From CAYQPF01 sp964419225 (lineage in GTDB: Bacteria > Cloacimonadota > Cloacimonadia > Cloacimonadales > CAYQPF01): 14,981 nucleotides of DNA. The notes under the pieces were generated by a model. It ran no database searches, was not told where the DNA came from, and saw nothing but the letters and a program-made list of their open reading frames with translations. Position 1 is the stretch's first letter; every line of letters begins with the position of its first letter. The stretch lies in NCBI GenBank assembly GCA_964419225.1, contig CAYQPF010000126.1, positions 1-14,981 of the forward strand, written 5' to 3'. This document shows positions 7,378-13,147 of the stretch, piece after piece. A program made the translations under genes and the position numbers.

Positions 7378-8412
7378 TTGAAGTTATTCCTAAAGTTTGA
7401 TCTTAAGGCATTTTATATTAAAAACAAGGCCAAAATACGGTTTTTCTTGGTAGTCTTTTTATTACATCTATTCTTTTTGCAATTATTCCTTATTTTTATT
7501 CCTAAAAATCTGGATAAGAAACAGTTTACTATCAAGGAAGGCGATACAGCCTATGAGATAGCCACCGACCTTAAGAAGGACAGTTTGATCAGAAGTTCCA
7601 AGTGGTTCTATCTAATTGTCAGATTAAATAAGTATGACAGAAAATTAACACATGGGACTTACGAATTTACAGGCAAATATAATCTGCCACAGGTTATACG
7701 GAAGCTGGTTTTTGGCGAAGTATATTCCCACAAATTAACAATACCTGAGGGTAGTACTTTGTTCAAGACAATTCGTTTGATGAGTGAAAAGGGTATTGCT
7801 TCCATTGATACTTTGGAAAAAATTAGTGCGGATACAGCATTTATCAGGATAACGACAGGATTTAAAGCTAAATCTTTAGATGGATTTCTTTATCCGGCTA
7901 CTTATGATATTTTGCCGGAAATGACAGCCAGAGACATGTTTAAACAGATGATAGAGGAGTTTTTTGAACGTACAGAGAATCTTGACAAAAGTAATAAGAC
8001 AAAATTCTATCAGACCATGAAACTTGCTTCCATTGTGGAAAGAGAGTATAAAGTGGAATCAGATAAACCCCTTATTGCCAGTGTATATAGAAACAGACTG
8101 GATATTGGGATGAAGCTTCAGGCAGACCCGACGGTCAGCTACTTAATTGAGAAAGATGGTTTACATCATTCTGTAGTTTTGTATAAGGATCTTAGACGTA
8201 GTTCACCTTACAATACATACATAATCTCAGGCTTACCGCCCACCCCCATTTGTACGCCTACAGTTACTTCTTTGAAAGCAGCTTTAAAACCGGCTCAAAC
8301 AAACTATTTGTTCTTCTTTGCCGGCCCCGATGGGAAACATATTTTTACGAAAGATTATGCATCGCATCTTAAAATGCAAAAACAAATAAAAAAGCAGAAC
8401 AAAAAAGCATGA
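7378..8412 (+). CDS. mltG: endolytic murein transglycosylase MltG (YceG-like)
   Basis: A 344-residue enzyme that cuts nascent peptidoglycan glycan strands at the inner membrane and may set strand length. One membrane anchor lies at about 22-42. A LysM-like segment follows (TIKEGDTAYEIATDL), then the YceG catalytic domain from about 110: LDGFLYPATYDI, LASIVEREYKVESDKP, ASVYRNRLDIGMKLQADPTV, SPYNTYIISGLPPTPI. The catalytic Glu is E221 in SIVERE by analogy with E. coli E218. The start is TTG at 7378: AAGGAG (7366-7371) is placed 6 bp before it and no ATG lies near. The length equals E. coli MltG. Its last 4 bp overlap the phosphatase gene (ATGA). Confidence 0.96.
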   Translation: MKLFLKFDLKAFYIKNKAKIRFFLVVFLLHLFFLQLFLIFIPKNLDKKQFTIKEGDTAYEIATDLKKDSLIRSSKWFYLIVRLNKYDRKLTHGTYEFTGKYNLPQVIRKLVFGEVYSHKLTIPEGSTLFKTIRLMSEKGIASIDTLEKISADTAFIRITTGFKAKSLDGFLYPATYDILPEMTARDMFKQMIEEFFERTENLDKSNKTKFYQTMKLASIVEREYKVESDKPLIASVYRNRLDIGMKLQADPTVSYLIEKDGLHHSVVLYKDLRRSSPYNTYIISGLPPTPICTPTVTSLKAALKPAQTNYLFFFAGPDGKHIFTKDYASHLKMQKQIKKQNKKA

Positions 8413-8978
8413 AAGTATATTTATTGAGACATGGAGAGTCAGAGCATTTGCTTGATAATTGGAAAAGACCTGTCACCGGGAAAGAATTCATTACCCTGAT
8501 GAAAAAATGGCAGGATTCTCATCTTACACCTAATGGAGAAAAAGAGATCTTTTCGAGAATCGAAACTCTTAAAGATAAATATGATCTTATATTTTGCAGC
8601 CCCTTATCAAGGACTGTTCAATCCGCAATCATTGTAAACTGTGAACAAAAGATAATTGAAAAATTACCTATACTTCAGGAAATATACATATCTCCGCCTT
8701 TGTGCTTTTTAAATCTTAAATTTTCTATTCGAACCTGGATGTTTCTCTGTGCCATCAAGAGCATTTTTACAGGGCAGATGTTTTCCTTTATTCTGGAAGC
8801 AAAAAAACTGTTTAAAAAATTAGCTTTATCCAGACAAAATATCCTGCTGATAAGCCATGAGGCAAGAATTCTCTCCATTTTAGCATACGCTAAATTATCC
8901 CCATTTTGGATGGTGAACAAGATCAATTTCAAGCCTGCAGGCATTTCAATCATTGAATCAGGCAAATTATTAAATTAA
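8409..8978 (+). CDS. histidine phosphatase family (phosphoglycerate mutase-like) protein
   Basis: A 189-residue cytoplasmic protein with the RHG signature: R7-H8-G9-E10 (H8 would be phosphorylated), second Arg R68 in SPLSRTVQSA, acidic E91 in LQEI, and the distal catalytic His H150 in LISHEAR. The full active-site set suggests an active phosphatase. The middle (about 95-135) differs from SixA or CobC and is hydrophobic with basic residues, so the substrate cannot be named. The start ATG overlaps the mltG stop as ATGA, which fits translational coupling. It is the last gene of the run that began at 1908; no clear terminator follows. Confidence 0.92.
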   Translation: MKVYLLRHGESEHLLDNWKRPVTGKEFITLMKKWQDSHLTPNGEKEIFSRIETLKDKYDLIFCSPLSRTVQSAIIVNCEQKIIEKLPILQEIYISPPLCFLNLKFSIRTWMFLCAIKSIFTGQMFSFILEAKKLFKKLALSRQNILLISHEARILSILAYAKLSPFWMVNKINFKPAGISIIESGKLLN

Positions 8979-9028
8979 TGGTATCAAATTTGCTTTATAT
9001 TGAATGAAATATTTACTTGACGGGTTAG

Positions 9029-9104
9029 TTATCTTTAATAAGATAATATTTGCCTAAAGGTAGTAGGCTAATTTTAGACAGGGAAAATAATTCCTTAGAA
9101 TTAT
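9029..9104. promoter_or_regulatory. two AT-rich inverted repeats upstream of the YfaP-like gene
   Basis: The gap 8979-9143 holds two perfect 7-4-7 inverted repeats: TTATCTT-TAAT-AAGATAA (9029-9046) and ATAATTC-CTTA-GAATTAT (9087-9104), centres 58 bp apart. Neither is GC-rich or followed by a T-run, so they are more likely regulator binding sites than terminators. No convincing -35/-10 pair stands out. The downstream gene has TGGAGG (9134-9139) before ATG 9144. Confidence 0.4.
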
Positions 9105-9143
9105 GCTGTGAACATGGACTTATGTAATTAGTATGGAGGCCAT

Positions 9144-10316
9144 ATGATAAAAAGCTGGAACTTTCTTTTTCTTGTATTTTTTTTGTTTTGTACATTCTCT
9201 TTATCTGCATCTGTTTACAGAATTGATCTAAACTGGGATGAAATGAATGGAGAATGTGCAGGATTTGTGAATGGTACCATTGGAAAGGATACAGGTTTTG
9301 TTAATGGTAATTCATCCCAATCGGTATTGAATGGACAGTTACAATCGGTTGGTGAAGGGAAATCCTCCACAGCCAAACAAAGTTTTCTCATAAATGCAGA
9401 AGATGGTTTTTTCACATTCTGGATCAGAGACAAGTTCACAGATCAGGACATGAATCCGGATCCTACATTGATAGCTCAGAGCAAACCACAAGTTTTTGTT
9501 TACAAAGATAATCAATTATTACAGCAATTCAATATTACTAAAGGAGATGGTCTTACCTGCAAAGTGTTTACCCTGGATTCAGAGACAGGAGAAGTAGAGA
9601 AAGAAATCCGTTTCTTCCCGGCCTGCAGAATCATTGTGGGTAAAGCTATTGATGCAGTTACAGGCAAAGCCCTCGTAGGTGCGACAGTCAGTTTAACCGG
9701 AGATGAGCAACAAAGCACACCTCAGATCACGGATGAGACAGGGATGTTTTTCTTTGAAGTTCCTACCGGGAAATTTACCGTATATCTGCAGAAACAAGGT
9801 TATATTTCCTTAAACTATAAGATGGATATGGGATTTGATGAGAATCCCCGCGAATTGAATGCAGCCTTAAGCCCGGAAATCAAGGAATTCAGAATTGTCG
9901 TCACCTGGGGTTCCAGACCACAAGATTTGGATGCACATCTTTCAGGACCCAAACCTGAAGGTGGGAATTTCCATATTTGGTATAGAAACCGCTATCCTGT
10001 CGGTGGTAGAGACTTTTTGGACCGTGACTGTCAAAGTGGGTATGGACCTGAGACCATCACTGTTTACAAGCCGGCTTTAGGCGAATACTACTATTCCATT
10101 TTTGACTACAGTAATAAGACATCCAAAAGAAATAAAAAACTGTCCCGCAGTAATGCCACAGTTCAGGTATATGGACAGAACAAACTTTTAGCGACATTTG
10201 AAGTGCCTGCAAACCAAAAAGGAAACTGCTGGCATGTATTTAAAATCGACCGGGAACATACTATAATCCCGATAAATAAAATAGATTTCGTGGAAGATGA
10301 AAAGTTAATTCAATAA
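9144..10316 (+). CDS. secreted protein with carboxypeptidase-regulatory-like and YfaP (DUF2135)-like domains
   Basis: A 390-residue exported protein. Residues 1-22 are a signal peptide ending SLSAS. An N-terminal all-beta region (about 24-160) is unassigned. Residues about 161-243 read as a carboxypeptidase-regulatory-like beta-sandwich (GKAIDAVTGKALVGATVSL, then TDETGMFFFEVPTGKFTV, QKQGY). Residues about 249-370 match the YfaP/DUF2135 pattern: VVTWGSRPQDLDAHLSGP, FHIWYRN, LDRDCQSGYGPETITV, GEYYYSIFDYSN and NCWHVFKID. No lipobox or sorting tail is seen, so it is probably periplasmic or surface-exposed. TGGAGG (9134-9139) supports ATG 9144. The lipoprotein gene follows after 13 bp, sharing one terminator. 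YfaP-type proteins often sit with envelope or von Willebrand-factor proteins; the precise role here is unknown. Confidence 0.88.
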   Translation: MIKSWNFLFLVFFLFCTFSLSASVYRIDLNWDEMNGECAGFVNGTIGKDTGFVNGNSSQSVLNGQLQSVGEGKSSTAKQSFLINAEDGFFTFWIRDKFTDQDMNPDPTLIAQSKPQVFVYKDNQLLQQFNITKGDGLTCKVFTLDSETGEVEKEIRFFPACRIIVGKAIDAVTGKALVGATVSLTGDEQQSTPQITDETGMFFFEVPTGKFTVYLQKQGYISLNYKMDMGFDENPRELNAALSPEIKEFRIVVTWGSRPQDLDAHLSGPKPEGGNFHIWYRNRYPVGGRDFLDRDCQSGYGPETITVYKPALGEYYYSIFDYSNKTSKRNKKLSRSNATVQVYGQNKLLATFEVPANQKGNCWHVFKIDREHTIIPINKIDFVEDEKLIQ

Positions 10317-10329
10317 AAGGAGGATCAAA

Positions 10330-10884
10330 ATGAAAGTTCTCAGATTTGTTATCGCTGCTCTTATTTTAACTTCACTGTTCTTATTAGGCTGCGGTGGAAG
10401 TGAACAAAAAGCCCCGGCAGGACCAAAGGAAGTTTTCCAGCCAAACTGGTACAACCTACAGGATAATCCAGAAATGGTTTACTCCTATGGTAATGCTGAA
10501 AAGGTTAGTCAAAATGCATCTGAAGCCGCTGCACTTGCAAATGCCTACGCAGAAGCTGCTATGTATGTAGAAAACTATGTTAAGACCATGACCAAGAATT
10601 TCATTTCTGAAGCAGGTGTGGATAATCCTGAAGTAACTGCTTTGACCGAACAGGTAACTAAGCTGGTTGCCCAGACTAAATTTGTCGGTGCTATGGTTAC
10701 AGAAAGAAAAACTTACACTATGGAAAACGGCAGATACAAAACATTTGTACGCTTAGCCATCCCTAAAGCCGATGTTCAGAAGAACCTGGTTGACAGAATT
10801 AAAAGAGAAGAAGCTTTATATAATCGTTTTAGAGCTTCCCAATCTTTCGAAGAACTCGATAAGGAAACCGGCGGAAATAAATAG
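10330..10884 (+). CDS. LPP20-like outer-membrane lipoprotein
   Basis: A 184-residue lipoprotein: signal peptide with lipobox LLGC, C21 acylated, followed by GGSEQ and a Pro-rich linker. The body fits LPP20-type proteins: a start like PNWY, a strand VYSYGNAEK, a long Ala-rich helix (ASEAAALANAYAEAAMYVENYV), and after it VTERKTYTMENGRYKTFVRLAIPK, ending in a charged helix. Such proteins are often cell-envelope accessory factors of unknown activity. AAAAGGAGG at 10315-10323 gives a strong ribosome binding site. It is second in a two-gene unit with the YfaP-like gene and is followed by a clear terminator. Confidence 0.85.
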   Translation: MKVLRFVIAALILTSLFLLGCGGSEQKAPAGPKEVFQPNWYNLQDNPEMVYSYGNAEKVSQNASEAAALANAYAEAAMYVENYVKTMTKNFISEAGVDNPEVTALTEQVTKLVAQTKFVGAMVTERKTYTMENGRYKTFVRLAIPKADVQKNLVDRIKREEALYNRFRASQSFEELDKETGGNK

Positions 10885-10893
10885 TATTTTATT

Positions 10894-10931
10894 AAAAAAG
10901 AAAGGCAGTTCTGAAAAGGACTGCCTTTTTT
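10894..10931 (+). terminator. Rho-independent terminator, probably bidirectional
   Basis: Stem AAAGGCAGT (10901-10909) pairs exactly with ACTGCCTTT (10920-10928) and can extend by U-G and C-G pairs around a short AAAA-rich loop. TTTTTT follows on the plus strand and an A-run (10894-10899) precedes it, giving a T-run on the other strand. It ends the 9144-10884 unit and lies 8 bp from the start of the repeat island. Confidence 0.93.
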
Positions 10932-10938
10932 GTTTTCT

Positions 10939-10994
10939 GGAAAAGGTGATGGACAATATGGACTTGATGGACTATATTGACTATATAGACAAAT
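10939..10994 (+). repeat. array L0: five 9-bp units, forward
   Basis: Units start at 10950, 10959, 10968, 10977 and 10986. The first three begin TGGAC; the last two are TTGAC and TAGAC. The 3-nt variable parts are AAT, TTG, TAT, TAT and AAA. The left flank GGAAAAGGTGA (10939-10949) matches the flank of the reverse arrays L1 and L2. Confidence 0.9.
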
Positions 10995-11000
10995 TATTTA

Positions 11001-11016
11001 TTGACATTATTATAAT
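11001..11016 (+). promoter_or_regulatory. weak promoter candidate for the four-helix-bundle gene
   Basis: The stretch 10995-11036 is almost pure A/T. It contains TATAAT at 11011-11016 and TTGACA at 11001-11006, but these are too close together to be a pair. TTGACA with TAAATT (11024-11029) has 17-bp spacing but would start transcription at the ribosome binding site. So a promoter is likely but its exact boxes are not settled. Confidence 0.3.
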
Positions 11017-11047
11017 TATATCATAAATTATACTTTGAGGTATGCTT

Positions 11048-11644
11048 ATGGATAATAATAATTTAATTGGTGCTCATGGAGGTTATAGAAAATTACTGAG
11101 TTTTCAAATTTCCCAACTGATTTATGATATTACTGTCCGATTTTGTGCAAAGTATCTTAATTATAAAAGCAGAACAAACGATCAAATGGTTCAAGCTGCC
11201 AGATCCGGTGTACAAAATATTGCAGAAGGTTCGCAGGCATCAGGTACTTCCAAAAAGACGGAACTAAAGTTAACAAACGTTGCACGTGCCAGTCTGGAAG
11301 AATTAAAACTCGATTATGAGGATTATTTGAGGCAGAATAGTCTTCTACAATGGGAACCTGATTATCTTCTCAGGCACGAGATTATCAATAAAAAATTTCA
11401 AAATGCAGATGCTGTTGCAGATTGGGTAAAGGAAATCAAATTGAGGTATTCAAAAAATCAAACACAAGAAAAGTATTGTTTTAGTTACGACGAGATTACC
11501 GCCAATACGGTTCTTGTTTTACTAGGCGTAGCCTCTTCCCTTCTCAGAAAACAATTAAAAAGGCTTGCTTCCGACTTTGAATCTCAGGGTGGCCTTACTG
11601 AAAAACTGTATCGTGTGCGTTCAGAGCACAAGCATGGTAAATAG
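11048..11644 (+). CDS. four-helix-bundle protein with C-terminal 'suffix' domain (S23/Avd-like)
   Basis: A 198-residue protein. Residues about 10-105 match the S23-type four-helix bundle (TIGR02436-like): an opening GGYRKLLSFQISQLIYDIT, then QMVQAARSGVQNIAEGSQAS and ARASLEELKLDYEDYLRQ. The rest matches the 'four helix bundle suffix' domain (TIGR04258-like), with LGVASSLLRKQLKRLASDF and GGLTEKLYRVRSEHK. Related bundles are encoded in 23S rRNA intervening sequences and act as the Avd accessory protein of diversity-generating retroelements, where they bind nucleic acid; the function of suffix proteins is not established. I take ATG 11048 because GAGG (11037-11040) lies 7 bp before it; ATG 11042 is too close. 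No reverse transcriptase or rRNA is nearby. It is the only gene in the repeat island, and its stop lies within the repeated L1 unit. Confidence 0.9.
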   Translation: MDNNNLIGAHGGYRKLLSFQISQLIYDITVRFCAKYLNYKSRTNDQMVQAARSGVQNIAEGSQASGTSKKTELKLTNVARASLEELKLDYEDYLRQNSLLQWEPDYLLRHEIINKKFQNADAVADWVKEIKLRYSKNQTQEKYCFSYDEITANTVLVLLGVASSLLRKQLKRLASDFESQGGLTEKLYRVRSEHKHGK

Positions 11645-11722
11645 CTCTCCTTTATACTGTCCATTTTGTCCATAGAGTCCATGATGTCCATATTGTCCAG
11701 AGCTTCTCCTAAGGCGCTAAAG
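11641..11722 (-). repeat. unit L1: 82-bp repeat carrying five reverse 9-bp units
   Basis: GTCCA cores start at 11659, 11668, 11677, 11686 and 11695, exactly 9 bp apart. The unit begins ATAGCTCTCCTT and ends GAGCTTCTCC plus TAAGGCGCTAAAG. Nearly the same unit occurs again, in the same direction, at 12314-12394. Read on the minus strand the triplets between cores are AAT, ATC, TCT, AAA and AGT. Confidence 0.92.
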
Positions 11723-11728
11723 AGGAGA

Positions 11729-11890
11729 TGGACTGCATGGACTAAATGGACATTATGGACTTGATGGACAAGCAAACTCTGCCAACTATCTCTATTCCGG
11801 ATTACATTTTCTGCTTCAACAAAAATCTCTGCTGGTAGTTTTACCGGCAGGGATTATTATCTGAAGCATTTTGAGAGAAATGCTATTTAT
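11729..11890 (+). repeat. unit A: forward 9-bp array plus hairpin-bearing segment
   Basis: TGGAC cores start at 11729, 11738, 11747, 11756 and 11765 (triplets TGC, TAA, ATT, TTG, AAG). From 11765 on, the sequence matches 12186-12311 at roughly four of five positions for about 125 bp, including a hairpin at 11824-11855. Similarity fades near 11890, and no L unit follows this copy, so it looks truncated compared with unit B. Confidence 0.88.
11824..11855. other. conserved 14-bp hairpin of unit A
   Basis: AATCTCTGCTGGTA (11824-11837), loop GTTT, TACCGGCAGGGATT (11842-11855). The two positions that are not Watson-Crick are both T opposite G, so an RNA would still pair throughout (G-U). On the minus strand the stem is followed by TTT-G-TT, so it could terminate minus-strand transcription. 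Confidence 0.85.
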
Positions 11891-12158
11891 GTCTGGTTCC
11901 TCTTGTGGTACCTGTTGCTAATTTACAGATACGGAAACCTGTGTAGAATTACAATTCGAGACTGTTGATCTGAACAGTCTCAATAATTCTCAGAATGCCA
12001 CCCGAAGTTTGAATTTCAAGGGGTGTGACAATCTGTCCCCACCCTTTGGAAAGATTCCTCATCTCTGTTATAGCCAAACATTTATACAAAGCATTGTTGA
12101 ACTCAAGTTCTTTTAAACTCGGGAAATTGAGACAGCTTCTATTTCATTTAAGTGGTGG
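11891..12158. other. spacer between units A and B, no gene recognised
   Basis: I see no convincing gene in these 268 bases. They hold one good inverted repeat, GAGACTGTT (11958-11966) with AACAGTCTC (11973-11981), extended by ATT/AAT around a bulged C; it has no T-run. The minus strand is open for about 65 codons (11949-12143) with no upstream start or ribosome binding site; it may be a worn gene remnant or chance. Confidence 0.5.
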
Positions 12159-12312
12159 TGGACTATATGGACTCTATGGACACAATGGACAAGTAAACTC
12201 TGACAACTACATCTATTCCCGATTCCATTTCCGCTTCAACAAATAATCCCTGCCGGTAGTGTTACCAGCAGGGATTATTATCTAAGGCATTGAGAAAGAA
12301 ATACTATTTGTG
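12159..12312 (+). repeat. unit B: forward 9-bp array plus hairpin-bearing segment
   Basis: TGGAC cores start at 12159, 12168, 12177 and 12186 (triplets TAT, TCT, ACA, AAG). The following segment repeats unit A, from TGGACAAG through the hairpin to about 12311. Unit L2 follows directly, so B plus L2 (12159-12394) forms a 236-bp piece with inverted 9-bp arrays at its two ends, the layout of a small non-autonomous element. Confidence 0.88.
12242..12279. terminator. conserved 17-bp hairpin of unit B, possible minus-strand terminator
   Basis: Left arm 12242-12258, loop GTGT, right arm 12263-12279; 16 of 17 pairs match, with one C opposite A. It is the same hairpin as in unit A, with three extra pairs. 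The minus strand continues TGTTG after the stem, so the U-run is poor. It lies 131 bp beyond the rsmE stop and could end the dnaK-dnaJ-rsmE transcript. Confidence 0.5.
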
Positions 12313-12313
12313 C

Positions 12314-12394
12314 ATAGCTCCCCTTAATTCGTCCATACAGTCCATGGTGTCCATTCTGTCCATATTGTCCAAAGCTTCTCCAAAGCCGCAAAAG
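12314..12394 (-). repeat. unit L2: second copy of the L repeat, five reverse 9-bp units
   Basis: GTCCA cores start at 12331, 12340, 12349, 12358 and 12367. It begins ATAGCTCCCCTT and ends AAGCTTCTCC plus AAAGCCGCAAAAG, matching L1 along its length apart from the variable triplets (minus strand: AAT, AGA, ACC, TGT, GAA). It ends 15 bp before the rsmE stop codon. Confidence 0.92.
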
Positions 12395-12409
12395 CTAAGG
12401 ATTGCCTGA

Positions 12410-13147
12410 TCAGTAATAATTTTTATCAGCTTTCAGGTGCTCAGCCAGTAGCTGGGATACAGCCGTTATTGCGGCAGTTTCTGCCCGGAGAATATGATTT
12501 CCTAAACTGATCAACAAGAAATCCATTTGAGTAAAGCACTCTTGCTCAGCATCGCTAAATCCGCCCTCAGGGCCGATTATCAGACATATATTGCCTTGCA
12601 ACACGTCTTCGGTCAAATCATGGATAAAGGAAGCTAATTGACGCTCTGAGGCTATGACCGGAGTATATCCGTCTTTGACAATTTTTAATAGGGCTTTCTG
12701 CAAAACTAAAGGATCGTGTATTTCCGGTAACCAGGCATTATCACATTGTTTGATAGCAGCTATGGCTGTTTTTTCAAATTTAACAACAGTATTATCCGAA
12801 GGTTTCCGGACAGAGAATTCCGTGATCAAAGGATAAAAATCTTTAACCCCGAGTTCAGTCAGTTTTTCTATAATGATTTCATCGTTCTTGTTACGAAGCA
12901 GAGAAAAACCCATTGCGATACTGGGTTTGCTTTTTTCTTTAAACTCTGTCTTGGTAATGGCAGTGATTATCTTCTTTTTGGTAACTTCAACAATTTCTGC
13001 TTTAGCTAATAAGCCTTTACCATTTGTGAGAATTATTTCATCACCTGTTTTCTTACGAAAGACATGGATCAGGTGATGAAATTCATCTCCGTCTATTTCT
13101 AACAACTTTGTTTGATCATCCAGTTGAGGAGTATAAAAACAAGGCAT
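12410..13147 (-). CDS. rsmE: 16S rRNA (uracil-1498-N3)-methyltransferase RsmE
   Basis: A 245-residue methyltransferase of the SPOUT class that makes m3U1498 in the decoding region of 16S rRNA. The N-terminal PUA-like part has HHLIHVFRKKTGDEI (24-38). The knotted S-adenosylmethionine site is seen as KLTELGV (95-101), IGPEGGFSDAE (191-201) and LGNHILRAETAA (215-226), where relatives mostly have LGxRILRTETA. The length is typical. The ATG overlaps the dnaJ stop by one base (TAATG), so translation is probably coupled. In many bacteria prmA lies between dnaJ and rsmE; here it is absent. The stop codon lies 15 bp from the repeat island. Confidence 0.96.
   Translation of the reverse strand: MPCFYTPQLDDQTKLLEIDGDEFHHLIHVFRKKTGDEIILTNGKGLLAKAEIVEVTKKKIITAITKTEFKEKSKPSIAMGFSLLRNKNDEIIIEKLTELGVKDFYPLITEFSVRKPSDNTVVKFEKTAIAAIKQCDNAWLPEIHDPLVLQKALLKIVKDGYTPVIASERQLASFIHDLTEDVLQGNICLIIGPEGGFSDAEQECFTQMDFLLISLGNHILRAETAAITAVSQLLAEHLKADKNYY

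Larger units (their letters stand above)
10939..11709 (+). mobile_element. candidate mobile element: four-helix-bundle gene between inverted 9-bp-unit arrays
   Basis: The gene at 11048-11644 is bracketed by two arrays of the same 9-bp unit in opposite orientation. The left end reads GGAAAAGGTGA then TGGACAATATGGAC; the right end, read on the minus strand, is GGAGAAGCTC then TGGACAATATGGAC. Five units are present on each side (the last two left units are worn). This gives imperfect inverted termini of about 50 bp around a single-gene cargo of 771 bp. No target-site duplication is visible and no transposase is present. The element sits between a terminator and a convergent operon, a neutral place for insertion. 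Mobility is inference. Confidence 0.45.

Noticed and set aside
8979..9028. Terminator after the histidine phosphatase gene
   Set aside because: No GC-rich stem with a T-run; only AT-rich inverted repeats follow.
10772..11026. Open frame running through array L0 with Met-Asp-rich repeats
   Set aside because: It overlaps the end of the LPP20-like gene in another frame. The 9-bp period is a multiple of three, so the array reads as a repeated tripeptide by chance; the terminator at 10894-10931 lies inside it.
10939..11722. rRNA intervening sequence
   Set aside because: No 23S rRNA sequence surrounds it; flanking genes are protein-coding. Only the layout is similar.
11584..11775. Minus-strand open frame with Val-His and Met-Asp repeats
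   Set aside because: It consists mostly of the 9-bp arrays read in frame and has no ribosome binding site.
11949..12143. Minus-strand 65-codon open stretch as a gene remnant
   Set aside because: It reads as plausible peptide but has no start signal and no recognised family; kept only as a note in the spacer entry.
12025..12246. Plus-strand 73-codon open frame in the spacer
   Set aside because: It runs through array B, has no ribosome binding site and resembles nothing I know.
10950..12371. CRISPR-like array of repeats and spacers
   Set aside because: The constant part is only 5-6 bp and the variable part 3 bp, with no cas genes; far too short for CRISPR.
10939..12394. Diversity-generating retroelement, suggested by the Avd-like protein
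   Set aside because: No reverse transcriptase, no template/variable repeat pair and no target gene are present.
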